DNA from: Sciurus carolinensis | Taxonomy: Eukaryota > Chordata > Mammalia > Rodentia > Sciuridae | DNA: 64,000 nucleotides | Direction: 5' to 3' | NCBI RefSeq assembly: GCF_902686445.1 | Contig: NC_062217.1 | Coordinates: forward strand, 81,673,258 to 81,737,257 | Shown here: one piece after another, positions 12,335 to 24,500 of the stretch | Numbering within the stretch: position 1 is the first letter of the stretch | How the letters are laid out: every line of letters starts with the position of its first letter | Program-made: the position numbers and the translations under genes | The notes under the pieces: model-generated | Seen by the model: the letters and a program-made list of their open reading frames with translations, nothing else | The model's database searches: none | Told to the model about the DNA's origin: nothing

Positions 12335-13110
12335 ACTGTGAAATGTATATTTGGTATTCATTTTGTTTCCTGGCATCCAACTCCTAAAATCCTCGGAATC
12401 CCCAAAGTGATATCCTTTTGCATGCTAATCAGATAGTGGTAGCTAAATAGCTGGCAGCTTCTAGGTAGCTTTAGGATAAGGAATGGTTATCAAATGACCA
12501 AGGCAGAATTAGAAAGTGGGACTTTTCAATCACACCCACCACCTGAATGTCTGAGAAGGGGAAAGGGGCTGAAGTTATCAAGTCGATCACCAAAGGCCAA
12601 TGATTTAATTAAGCATACCTATGTAATGAATCTTCCATAAAAACCCAAAGAATGAATTCAGAGAACTTTTGGATATCTGAACATTTGTAGGTTCCTATAG
12701 GGTAGTACACCAGGAGAGGATATGGATGCTCTGTACCCCTTTCTATCTTGCCCTATTCGTCTCTCCCATCTGACCATTTATCTGTGTCCTTTGTAATGAA
12801 CCAGTAAATATGTTTCCCTAAGTTCTGTGAGCAATTCTAGCAAGGAGTGGGGACATGGGAACCCTAAAATTAGGCTGACAGAAGCATAGTCACAGCCTGA
12901 GATTCATGATTGGCATCTGAAGCAGGAGGCAGTGCTGTGGGACTGAGCCCTCAACCTGTGGGATATAACACTACTCTCATACACACAGAACCAGAAGTGA
13001 ATTAGATAAGAGGACATCCAGCTGGTACTGCTGTAGAATTGTTTGTTCCTGATGGGGAGAAATCCCCATTCGCAAAGGTAAAGCATTCAGTGCTGACTGT
13101 TGTAAGAGTT
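12335..13110 (+). mobile_element. old LTR (ERVL-type suspected), copy 1
   Basis: This is colinear over about 770 bp with 35,447-36,215. Shared blocks in order are GTGAAAT..ATATTTGGT, the TTCCATAAAA block (12,635 here), GTTTCCCTAAGTTCTGTGAGC, GGGACTGAGCCCTCAACCTG, and 'CAGCTGGTACTGCTGTAGAATTG'. The layout is an LTR, with a TGTAATGAACCAGTAAATATG segment in the polyadenylation position. No coding interior adjoins. I do not assign a subfamily. Confidence 0.65.
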
Positions 13111-15445
13111 TAATAGGAGAAACTAGGTTTTTCTCTTTTCCTGTGTCCTTAGCCTATATTTTAGAAAGCAAAGCTCAACATGGATTTAAAAACTAATGCT
13201 CTTAGGATTCAACAATTAAAACAATGCAAGAAAAAACTCCTCCTGAAGTTTAAATCCCTATGTCATTACATAACAATACTTGAATTAAAGAGGGCAACCG
13301 GTGTTGGCCTAGGTAAACGTTTTATACATTTGGTTTAAGATCCTCTAATGTCCTTTCTATTAGCCAATAAAAACCAAAGGAGAGAAGCAGCATTCTTAAT
13401 CTAAACACTTATACCACATATTTTAGGACTATAATAAACCTTATCAAACACAGTCTGGATTAAGAACCTAGCCAATGTGCTTACATACATCCATGGTTTT
13501 CAGAATTTAAGATTGAATGACAGGAGGTACTGACTGAGTTGGGGTAAGCCCTTACCTGGCACAGACACAAATGTACAAACACATATAGTATTCTTCCTCA
13601 GAGACCCATATTCTTGGCCACATTTCATACATGTTGCTAAGATCAGAATGAAAGTCGTGTACTAGGAACTGAAAGTCTGCCCATAACTGCTCTACATTGT
13701 ACCCCATTCTGATCTACACAGTCTAAAATGCATCAAAAACTTGAATATCCTGTCCTACTTTCTAGGTAGGTTAGCATTGTCCTGAATGTCTATATTTCTC
13801 CTGCCCTGACAGCAAAGTGCTTGCTCACTGCTGCACCATGTGGCACACAGGGTCTTCCACCCACCCGGGCTCCACTGTCTATGTCTGGTACATCTGAGTT
13901 CTGGAAGAATACCTGGGCAGGCTGCTCCTGGTCTCAAAGCCTTCATTCATCTCTCAGATGCCACAGCAGATTGTTTTCTTAATTCCAACAATGTTTTAGA
14001 CCCAAGTATGCATCTTCTTGACTAGATGCCATAGATGTTTTGTTTTGTTTTGAATGGCATTCTTCTTCCCGTTAAAGTTCTCTAGCACCCAAGAAAACAG
14101 GTGTTGTCACATGCTACCTCAAAGAAAAAGGCATAGAGTTGCTAGATACATAGAAGATAATTAAAACCAAGGCCCAGGAATCCAATAACTAACTGATGGT
14201 AGCAATAAGGAAGTAAACAAAGCTTTCATGACTTTCTTGGCCTCTCCATTTGTCTCTGGGGGTCTTTCATTATCTTTGATATATTCTTGATCAAATGGCT
14301 TTCTCTGTCTACCTAGTTTTGGCTTCACATGACCCATCAGAGTCAAATTCACCCAAACTTCATTTGGCTTTCTAGCTCCAGCAACCACTGCCCCCATGGT
14401 AACTGCTCTGCTGGTTTCCAACAGTTTTTCAGGCATTCTGACTGGCACAACGTCTGTGAGCCTGTGTGCAGTACCTCTATCAGCTGACCTGTAGCCAGCA
14501 CCTCCTGATGGTGACATCCAAGAAGCAATTGGTGAAGAGAGGAAAGCAGGATCACATGATCCACAGCCCACTCCAGAAGGGGAAGAGGTGTGGGTGGGAA
14601 AGGAAATGATAAAACCTCCAAAACTGCCACCATTTTGTCTGATCTCATTTACTCTCCTACAACCTAATCAGAACTTTCATTCAACATACAAGACAAGTAA
14701 GTTACTGCTACAATTATTCATCTTCTAACTTCTACAGTTTCTAATGAAACTACAGAATATCTTCCCCTTATTTTGCCACAGTAACTCCTAAGATGTACGG
14801 GTTTGACAATGGTTTTAAATCATTTTTATCATTTCCTATTAAGGAAACCCCCAAAAGTGTGTTTGTTCTCAGCAAATGGCTATAAAATAGTCAAAATGTA
14901 CAGTTCTACACATTATGAATGACACTAAAGTCCTACTGCTAGGTACTAATTGGTTCAAAGATACTTTATCTCTTCTTACCAACAGATAATAGGTCTAGAA
15001 CAAAGTGGACTGTAGTTTTTAAAACCCAACGGGTCTGAGAAACTTGAAATAGAGAATGTGGGATACAACTCCAGAGACCATGGAGTATAAGCCAGTAGCC
15101 CAGTTCACCTTCAGTGAAATATAAAAGATGGATTATGAGGCCATTTGAATATTCCATTAGGTAGCAAGGTTAAATTGAGATATTTCTATGCTATTACTTA
15201 ATTTCAATTGAAAAGCTAACTTCAAGAATACCTCTCTCATGGGCAAATTCATAAATGAGATTTGCCCAGTAAAGGAATAAAAAGTTGAGTTTAAATATCA
15301 GGGATACAATGAACTTGAAATAACTTCTAAGAAAAAAATGAATTAATATTGATGCAAAAATCTTCGCACACTGAATTAACTTTAAAGAGCATTAGGCTGA
15401 GTTTTATTCAACTTACACATTTAGGAGCTGCATCAGCTTAAAATT
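13111..15445. other. unannotated sequence; contains a 136-codon minus ORF
   Basis: No named repeat recognised. The minus-strand ORF at 14,161-14,571 (136 codons) and the overlapping 14,349-14,648 ORF have fairly protein-like composition in the middle (runs such as VWVNLTLMGHVKPKLG), but I recognise no family and see no splice or promoter context. It could be a decayed pseudogene or chance. Confidence 0.35.
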
Positions 15446-15449
15446 ATTC

Positions 15450-15640
15450 AGAACTAAATTTGAATCCTGGCTTTGCTGTTTACTATGTGTGATCCTAACC
15501 AAGACTGTTTTCTGTTTTGCCCCTCAATGTCCTCTACCCACTAAATGGAGCCTTGACAGCCTATTCAGATGGCTGTGCATGTTTACTGAGATAATGACCA
15601 AGTAGCACCCAGCACAATACACAGGGCAGGGAACTGCATG
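15450..15640 (+). repeat. MIR SINE
   Basis: AATTTGAATCCTGGCTTTGC, then TTACTATGTGTGATCC, an 'AAATGGAGCC' segment and GAGATAATGACCAAGTAGCA follow the MIR order (gaatcctggctctgcc / tgtgtgacctt / aaatgggga / gataat). Moderately diverged. Confidence 0.75.
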
Positions 15641-16439
15641 TTCATCTCCTGTTCCCTTCCTATTGAAGTTCTGGATTAGCCCTTTTCCTTTGAATCCAGG
15701 CTGTTGCCACCCATTTGTTCACTTGACAGGGTGCTAGAAATGAGCTAATATCTGCACATAATGATTTTCTTCTATGTTATCAAAGGATGCTACATGCAAA
15801 TATGAGAGTTTACCCAAGGATACCTTCAGCACATTTCTGGTTTCTTTAAACCTTTTGGTGGAACTTCTCAGATCTACCAGCTAATAGTTTCAATGACCAC
15901 TTGCGGTCTCAAGACAATTTAACCCAGGTATCCCATAGGGTAATGTCTGTGGCCAAGGTCTCATTCCCCCCTCCCCAGATTAAACACTAATAATCACTAA
16001 TTCACTTCAGGTTCAGTGATTGAGAACTTGTGCTTCACCAAATAATTGTTTCAGTCTGGAGTAGCCCACTGCTAATTTCCCGTCAGGTTTTTGTCAGCTA
16101 CATGGAACATTTCAAAAACATTCTTATTAGTATACCAAATAATCAAAAAAAAAAAAATTAGTAAGAGCTCGCCCTTGTTTGATAAAATTAAGAAAAAAAT
16201 ATTCGTGAGGTAAAACTACAACAATAATCAGGGAGCCAGTTGACATTTAGGCTTAAACCAATTACTTGCTTAGCTTATAAATTCTATCTAAAAAATGGGG
16301 AAATCATCTTGGGGAGCCTATAAAACTTTACTAAGGAGTTAGTCCCAAAATAATTTCATCTCTGGTCTGTGAGCTTCCTCTGTGGCCTCATTAGCCCTCG
16401 CCCATTAATCACAACATGTATTGAGAGCAAATGTGTGTA
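15641..16439. other. unannotated unique sequence
   Basis: An A-run at 16,145-16,157 is the only notable simple feature. Confidence 0.45.
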
Positions 16440-16665
16440 ACAGTGCTTACAATCTGGTATTCACTCTGCTAAGACATGGGCACATTAGTCTTCACAGTAA
16501 TCCATGAGATGGGTGTTATTATGAACACCATTTTACAGATGGGAATCCTAAGATTAGAGAGCTTAGGTAATTTACCCCTCAGTCAGAGAGCTTGGAAGCA
16601 GTACAACCAGGATTCAAATTCAGGCAATCTGACTTCTGAACTCTTGAGTTAATGACTACCTTATG
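16440..16665 (+). repeat. MIR SINE, near full length
   Basis: The core is well kept: CACCATTTTACAGATGGGAA, TTAGAGAGCTTAGGTAATTT and ACCAGGATTCAAATTCAGGC. It runs through to a CTCTTGAGTTAATGACTACC end. This is the best-preserved MIR in the window. Confidence 0.88.
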
Positions 16666-16944
16666 CTGCCACTAAAGTCCTGGGAAACAAAGATCTTCAA
16701 TGCATGAAATCCTCTTTGTTCTCACGGGTTCTTGCCACACATCTCCAAATGGAAAATTTCACAAAATCAGCTTCACATAATCACTTCAATTAGAATCTCA
16801 TCCTTTCTGCTCATGTTTAAATTTGTATTTTTGAAATATCTTCATTTATTTGAATAAGAATGTGCTGAATCAGAGTTCAATGCCCATGGGGGTGTTAGAA
16901 ATAGGAGTTTTGGGCAGGTTGCACCCTTTGTGAATCAGATATTA

Positions 16945-17065
16945 GATCTTACATTCCCAATTGCAATGAAAATATGCTAAAAGAATTTTTCTTAGTAGAT
17001 AATCTACAACAGTTATTCTAGCACATTTATTTTTATTTTTGTACATTCTTTTACCTTGTCATTTG
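16945..17065 (+). repeat. left copy of an unexplained 110-bp duplicate
   Basis: Text from CCCAATTGCAATGAAAATAT through GCACATTTATTTTTATTTTTGTACATTCTTTT recurs at 18,045-18,160 in the same orientation with scattered differences. The intervening 980 bp is not duplicated. I cannot name a repeat family for it. Confidence 0.75.
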
Positions 17066-17739
17066 CTCACTTTATTTACCAAAGTGATGTAAGGAAAAAA
17101 GTTTTCTACAAAGCTATGCAAATTGGTTTGTTCTTTACATTTGTAATCCTTCTATCATTCTTTACTTAACGCATTTGTGTTTTAGTGTGAAATTGAAATA
17201 CCACAAGTTAATGAGCAAGATAAAAAAAAAGATAATTCTTATGTTCCTCAAAATGGTCTATGTCAGTAATGATAAATCAAACCCCCAAATCATGTAACCT
17301 AACCAGGACTGAGACCAGTTAATATACCAATAGATGAATGAATGATTATCAATAAAATCAACAAACATCCAAATAGAAAAATAATTTTGATCTTTAATAC
17401 CATGCATTCTTTTAAGTTAATATATACACCTAGACTTGGTGGGATTAGTCCTAGGCAGTGAATGGCAGGTATTTTGGACATGGAATAGTAGAACAGATGG
17501 CTCCATGGTCAATCCCTCATAGGTGGGTCAGGGGGTTCTTAAGGCAGAGAACCTATGAATCACAAAATCCTCAAGACTCACATTCCAGTTGAAGACTCTC
17601 AATACCATACCTACACATAAAGTTGACCCTGTTTCTCACAAATCTGTCTATGTATACTTACATATTAGTTTCACTGCACATTTATTGTTAATGAAAATAC
17701 ATCTCATTCAATTGCTAAAAGAACTAAAAGTCATTTTAA

Positions 17740-17885
17740 AAACATCTAGATAGGGAAAAGGGAGAGGAAAAAGGGGGTATCATGAACTGGAATTGATTTC
17801 GATGCAAGAGTTTGTCAGGATGGACACAACTACTATGTATAACCATAAAGCTATAAAAAAACTTTTAATTACATGAGACTGAATA
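17740..17885 (+). mobile_element. L1 3'UTR fragment (squirrel-type)
   Basis: A G-rich purine stretch (GAAAAGGGAGAGGAAAAAGGG) is followed by GATGCAAGAGTTTGTCAGGA and CAACTACTATGTATAACCAT and an A-rich end. That order matches truncated L1 3' ends seen often in squirrel DNA. No TSD identified. Confidence 0.6.
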
Positions 17886-18044
17886 TTTTTTAAAAATCCA
17901 GCACATGATAAGCACTCGACAAACATAGTCTATTGTGATAATGACATCATTATCATTAAACTGAACAAATTATAAAAGTAATATATTTCTGAGTCAAAGA
18001 TTTTTAAATAAGTTAAAAAGCATATATAATCATTTGTTTTAAGT

Positions 18045-18160
18045 TTGTTGTTTCCCCCAATTGTGATGAAAATATGAAAAAGAATTTTTCTAAGCAGATA
18101 TCTACAATATAACCATTCCAGCGCATTTATTTTTATTTTTGTACATTCTCTTGCACATCC
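18045..18160 (+). repeat. right copy of an unexplained 110-bp duplicate
   Basis: Partner of 16,945-17,065. Shared blocks include CCAATTGTGATGAAAATATG (GTG for GCA in the partner), AGAATTTTTCTAAGCAGATA and GCGCATTTATTTTTATTTTT. Confidence 0.75.
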
Positions 18161-21100
18161 CACATGCTGGTACATGCGCTGGCTTTTGCATTTATAGCAG
18201 TCATTAACCTACCTTAGCAAGTGCATGGGATTTTACTAAGTAGGTGTATTAGAAGCCAGAAACCAAAAGAGGCCCAACTCTCAAGGAGGTCTCATTAAAA
18301 TAAGGGAAGACTTTTAGCTTTCTGAGTTGGTTCATTGTTTCAAACATGAACACAGTCCTGTTTTTCCTCTTATGATTTTTACAATTTGATAGTTTGTCAT
18401 TTTTAGTTAAGCTGGAATATCCTTTTCTAACTAACTGTTTTCAACTGATGGTGGGGAATCTAAATTTTGGGCCCAAAATTGCTATCTTTCCATATGAATA
18501 TTATTCATAAAAAGCTCTGTCTGATTTGGAAGTGTTGTTTGATATTAAAATACATCCAACTTGCTAGCTAGTTATTTCTCAATTGCCCTCTAGGTTTCTA
18601 ATAATTTAAGTCAGCCCCAGAACCTTCAAGCTGAGTGTTTTCAATTGGATCCCAATATGGAGGAGTTAAGCTCTCTTCCAGGGTCTGTTGTTAGAACCCA
18701 GGTCTGTGGGACCTTCTGACACACATGAATTTTAGAATCACAAAAATACTGCAATAAAGACCATGGGTTTTACTTTGAGGGAGAAAAGTCAAGCACAAGG
18801 AGACATCCAAAAGGCATATAAAATGGGTGAATGAACTGTAATAGTTTATCCCATTCCACTGTATAAAGAAATAAATAGATACTTTGTAGAAGACTTTTAC
18901 ATATTCTAACATTTAGAAGAGTGAAAATTATGCAAAATAAAGGGCCTGATGGTAAAAGATTTGGAGCTCCTTTTTTACTGTGTATTGCTAGAAACAACTG
19001 GCTTCAACTCGTTCTAGTTCATTAAAAATAAAAGGGGAAAAAGTGGCTAATAGCAAATTCAAGAGAGTAGCTTGGCTCTCGGTAATTTAATTCTCAATGT
19101 AATAACATGCTTATTAGAAATGGAAGGTCACTCTCCCAAAAATTTCCCCAAAGGCACAGCTGCCAAATTGACTTCTGATCTAGTCTTTACAACATTATTA
19201 ATTCAATGACATAATAAAGCTGGCAAGGAAAAGCTTCAGGTTTGCCTTACAACAGGAGACAGCAGCGCTGAGAGCAGTTCTTGTGTGCTACCTAGAAAAG
19301 TAACCTGAAAAAGTAAAAGTTTTCTTTTTTTTTTCCTTTTTTCTTTTTCTGTTTTGGTTTCCTACCGTCCTGATAAAGGACAGGACAAATGCTTTTGTCT
19401 TGCTTTGGCAAAAGCCTACCAAACTGGATTTCCTGCTTCCACAGTCTTTATCCTTGGTTTGCCTTCATGTATTATCAGCAGAGCACCCTGTTTCCAGAAG
19501 CACAGAGATAGTTTATCTCACGGTAAGAATCTGGGATTGGGTCTAAGATTAATACTGGCAAAAGGGCAGCGTATCCTTGCAGGTTCTCCCCAGTGCAGAC
19601 AGACCATCCGAAAGGCACCTGGCATGGAAGTTGGCCTCAAAACCATGACTTGGCAGCAAACTCTAATTAAATGAAACTTGATCACCGAATGCTTGTTGAT
19701 TTTAACTTGTCTAAAGTTCCAGACTTGGATAGCAGGTTGAAACCTGCTGTGATTGTAATCAGTGCAATCGATAGCTTTTAGAAAGAACTTTTTCTATGTA
19801 GGTTTTAAAGGGTCACCTCTTTCCCCTATCTGCAATGCAAATCAAACAATGCCTGCAAATCTGCCTACACTGACTTACTGGCTTTCCCAGACACTAAAGG
19901 GGCAGCAGATAACACAATCTTCCAAGGGAGACTATGTGCTCAGTGGCTTGTATGTAAGTGGATCATTCTGTTTTTACCACCACATTTTTTTTAATAAACT
20001 GCCTACTGTGATAGTCCCTCCTACCTTTAATTGTTTTCACAAATATCAGAAAGTATACAACTACATAATAATATCAAAATCTTTCATCCGCAGGTCAGTG
20101 GGAGCAGGCTATAGTAGAACAAAGTTGAATTTATTATTCTCTGCAATTAGGAAGCCTGCAGGCTATGGGAAATTTTGGGGTAGCTCAGAAGGAAAAAGTT
20201 CAGGAGGAACTTGATACATATTTGGGACTTGTTAGGTGTTCATAAGTAGCATGGTTTTGCTCCAGAGTTGGTGGTGTCAAAAGCTGAGGTAAGTCTGATT
20301 GGGTATCCAGATAACTTTAACTAGAAGTGGGAAAACCAAAGTGAGGCTAATTGATTCATGGACAAAGAGACAGAATCACTCAGACAGGAAAGAAGGATGT
20401 CTGGTCCTTTCAGTGGTTTGGAAAGAGGCAATTCTAAATGCATACCTGCCTGTACAGAAACATTTTAAATCTTTTAAAATCTTTTTCAAGTTGTGCAACT
20501 TAGGGAATTTTATAGCAAAAGCCAAATATCTGTCTGCTGAGACAATCATTCAGTAATTCAATCAACTATGACTTATTAAGGCAATCATATATGCATCCAA
20601 GCCAGTGGAATTCAAGACTCCAATCCACAAAACTAAAATTCTTTAGAAAGTGATACTGTCAATTAAATATGATAGAACAAAAGAACCAAAAGTAATGCGG
20701 TCATCACTGAATTAATAAAACTTACAAGGCAAGGACGGAAATTCCAAATATTTTACAGAATGGCAATTTGTTACTCTGGGTCAGCATCAATTGCTCCCTC
20801 TAAAGAGAAAATGTGATTACGTTATATGTTAATTCACACTAAGTATGCACTGAATAATTGAAAGTGGGCATAATAATCTTGTAACACTACTTTCCTATCT
20901 TCAATATATTATTAAAGTATGTTTTCTTTTTCACTCAGGACATAACTTTTCCAAGGGAGCATTTATTAAATGTAATAAATATTTTCTTCTCATTGTAAAG
21001 ATTGCAACTACCAGTCTTTCAGTCTGGATCTGATCCAAAGATATGATGTATTTGAGCTATGTAGTACCCTTTAAATTCTGAATGAGTTTCCAACATATCA

Positions 21101-21795
21101 AAATTGGAAGATTATATATAAAAATCCAGATTTTTGCTTCTTGAAAAAATCAGAACTTTGGAACATGGGGCCTAAATTCCAATAGGAAACAACTGATTGG
21201 GTCTGAAGGGGAACATGCTCTGCCATTGGGGACAGTCCCCACCTAGCTTACACAGTCATTTGTGTGGCCTACTCACCCCTCCAGACATCTGAGTTTGTAA
21301 TTCCCTCTATGGAAAAGGATGCAGAAGCAAAGGTCAGCTGCTCTGGCTCAGGGGAAAGGGATTCTCCCACACTTAAACTACACTGCTTCTAGTTCTTCAC
21401 TGTTCTCAGCGCCCCACATGCCTCTGGACATAGCATCTGGACAATCCAGACATGTCCTTCTGTTTCACACTTTGGCTTCCAGACCTGAACGTTGAAGACT
21501 GATCATTTTAAGTGGTTTTCTAGAGTTATAAAGCAAGTATAGCCCCCACATCTAGGCTTTTTTCCAACTCCCTTGGACAATTCATATCCTGAATGAATAA
21601 AGCATACTTTCATTAATAGACCATCAATCTTAGTGATCTGAATCCAATGGGACTTTAAATTAAAAAAAATAAAAACACTTGAAGAATGTAAATTCACTAG
21701 GAATTCCTTAATTTCAGTTAGCAATCTGATCACAGAGGAAAGCTATACTTGCATAACTACTCCTCAGTGATGAAGGCCATCACTCCAGTTTTTAT
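18161..21795. other. unannotated sequence, 3.6 kb
   Basis: No repeat or gene recognised. The 150-codon plus ORF at 19,762-20,214 and a 106-codon ORF at 19,354-19,674 have no family resemblance and unremarkable composition. The stretch is one of the two longest repeat-poor blocks in the window. Confidence 0.4.
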
Positions 21796-21799
21796 GCTT

Positions 21800-21965
21800 T
21801 ATTGGTTACTGTTCTGTGCTTTCATATATATGACAAACTGAATCCTCACAACTTGCCTAGAGTTCTAGTGTTACCACCATTTTATATATAAGGAAACTGA
21901 GGCACAAAAATTTAAGTACAGTCCCTGATTACACAGGATGTGATCAGGATCAGTGCAGGTAATGT
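21800..21965 (+). repeat. MIR SINE
   Basis: TCTGTGCTTTCATATATATG, AATCCTCACAACTTGCCTAG and CACCATTTTATATATAAGGA followed by AACTGAGGCACAAAAATTTA reproduce the MIR core order. Confidence 0.85.
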
Positions 21966-22189
21966 GACCTTGCCTGTAAGATCCTCCTCCTTGGCTAAAG
22001 AATCTTAGAAAACCAAGTGCTGCTGTATTTGGAAAGAAGAGCTTGTTTGTCAACACATGTTGTGGTCAAGGGATGTCTGCCTCGCTGGCAAAGTGGTCTG
22101 AGCTCCCCATTCATTCTGCTAATTTGTATACATTTCTTTTTTAAAAATAACAAATAAAAATTAATAAATTTGTGGAACATATGATATTG

Positions 22190-22225
22190 TGATATATATA
22201 GGAATATATATATATAGGAATATAG

Positions 22226-22279
<54 letters not shown>
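22190..22279. repeat. (TA)n microsatellite
   Basis: A long alternating TA tract, interrupted near the left by GGAATATAGAAATA units. It can form a cruciform or extruded hairpin and is likely to vary in length between individuals. Confidence 0.96.
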
Positions 22280-22281
<2 letters not shown>

Positions 22282-22725
22282 GGAATGGCCAGATCAATCT
22301 GTTAACATATCTGTTACCTCATATGCTGGTTTTGTGTGTGTTGTGAGAACATTTAAAATCTACTCTGGGCAATCTTCAAGTACAAAATAAGTCTTTATGA
22401 AATAGAGTCACCATGTGGTACAATAGATCTTCAAAATGTATTCTTCCTATCTAACTGACATTTTGCAGCCTTTAAGCAACATTTCCCAACTTCTCCTTCC
22501 CAACCCCAGCTCCTGGTAACCACCACTCTACTCTCCTTTTCCGTGAGTTCAGCTGTTTTTGGTTTTGTTTTGCAGTATCTGTTTTTCTATGCCGGCTCAT
22601 TTCACTTAGCATGTGCTCCAGGTTCATTCATGTTGTCAGAAATGACAGAATTTCCTTTCCTTTTTTTCTAAAAAACAGAACAGTATTCTGTGTATATATA
22701 CCACATTTTCTTTATCATTCCTCTG

Positions 22726-22930
22726 GGTTTTTTTTTCTTTTTTATAGGTTCTTCTTAGTTATACATAACATTAGGATCCATTTTGACATAATCATAAAAG
22801 CATGAAATTTAATTTGTTCTAATTCAGTCCCTTTCCCTCTCTTCCTCCCTCCCCTGTTTCTTTTCCTCTACTCTACTGATCTTTCTCCTATACTTATAAT
22901 TTTTGTACTAATGTCTGTGGAAATACATGA
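22726..22930 (-). mobile_element. younger L1 3' tail inserted in the old L1
   Basis: After a T-rich start comes TTCTTCTTAGTTATACATAA, 'GGATCCATTTTGACATAATC' and a pyrimidine-rich block (TCCCTTTCCCTCTCTTCC). This is the reverse complement of the squirrel L1 3' end, like 8763-8960 and 63,269-63,380. The older L1 resumes at TGTGGCTATTATGAATAGTG. Confidence 0.65.
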
Positions 22931-24500
22931 AGGTGAGATTCACCATTGATTCTGTATTGTGGCTATTATGAATAGTGCTACAATGGATATGGGAGTACAG
23001 ATACATCTTTGAAATACTGATTTATTTCCTTTGCATATATTCCCAAAAGCAGAATTGGTGCACATTGCTAATTTGCACACATTTCTTTTTAAAAAATAAC
23101 AAATAAAAATTTATAAATTTATGGAAATATGATGTTCTGAACTCAGAATTGGTAATTTAAGTAGAATTGGTAATTTTATTTTTAATTTTTAAGGACCCTC
23201 CATATTGTTTTTCCATAATGGATAAATAAATTTACATTTCTACCAAAAGTGTAGCAGGGTTCTCTCATATCTTCACCAGCATTCGTTAGCTCTTTGTTGC
23301 TGATAACCATCCTAACCCGCATAAGTTGATATTTCATTTTGGTTTTAACTTATTTGATTTGATGATTAGTGATGTTCAGCATTCTTCTATAACCTTTGGT
23401 CATGCATATAACTGCTTTAAAGAAATGTCTTTTGAGGTCCTTTACCCATTTTTAAATAAGATTATTTGATTTCTTGCTCTTGAATTGTTTGAATTCTTTA
23501 TATATATATTATCACATACATAATTTCCAAATGTTTGTTCCATTTTGTGGATTGTATCTTCACTCTGTTGATTCCTTGCTGCGCAGAGGATTTTTTAGTT
23601 TGATGTGATCACATCCATCTGGCTTTGCTTTTGTTACCTGTGTTCCTAAAGTTTTATCCAAAACAATCTGCTAATACCAAGGTCATGAAGCTTTCCTATG
23701 TTTTCTTCTAGCAGTTTTACATTTCAGGTCTTACATAAGGTATTGATAAATTTTTGAGTTGGTTTTTAAATATGGGCCTAATTTCATTGTTGGCATGTGG
23801 ATATTCAGTTTTCCAAATAGCATTTATTGAAGAGACTCCCTTCCCCATTGTATGCTCTTGGTTCCTTTTTCAAAGGTCAGGGGACCATAAACGCATAGAT
23901 CTGTTTTTGGCTCTCAGTTCTGTCCTACTCATCTACATGTCTCTGTATTTGTACCAGTACCAGGCTGTTCTGATTACTACAGTTTTGCAGAATACATTTT
24001 CAAGTAGAGTGATGCCTCCAGCTTTGGTCTTGTTGCTCAATATTTCTTTGGTTACTCAGAATTTTTTGTGGTTCGATATCAATTTTAGTATTTTTTTTAA
24101 TCTGTGAGAAACATCATTGGATGTCTGATAGGATTACACTGAATTGGTAGCTCACTTTGGGTACAATGGACATTTTAACAATACCAATTCCTCTAATCCA
24201 TGAATTCAAATTATCTTTCCATTTGTGTTTTCTTCAATTTCTTTCATCAGTGTTTTACGACTTTTAGGGTAATCATATTTTGCCTATTCAGTTAAATTTA
24301 TTCCTAAGTATCTTTGGTGATATTGTAAATGGAATTGCTTTCCTGATTTCTTTTTCAGACAGCTTTTTTTTTTATTAGTTTATAGAACCATTAGTGATTT
24401 TTTTGTACCTTGCAACTTTACTGAATTTGTTTCATGTTTTAAATTTTTAAAATAATTCTTGGAGTTTTCTATATATAAGATCACGTTATCTATGAGACAA

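Larger units (their letters stand above)
22117..24500 (-). mobile_element. ancient L1 (L1M-type), antisense, interrupted
   Basis: Plus-strand text reads as the reverse complement of an old L1 3'UTR and the last kilobase or so of ORF2. Marks are CAACCCCAGCTCCTGGTAAC, 'TTGTGGCTATTATGAATAGTGC', 'TTCACCAGCATTCGTTAGC', 'TGATGTTCAGCATTCTTC', 'TCATGAAGCTTTCC', 'TACCAGTACCAGGCTGTT' and an ending TTTCTATATATAAGATCACG. It carries many stops and indels. It is interrupted by a (TA)n block and by younger L1-tail material. Confidence 0.85.

Noticed and set aside
19354..20214. 106- and 150-codon plus ORFs as exons
   Set aside because: They have no family signal and no consistent splice context. The region may still be conserved noncoding, but sequence alone cannot tell.
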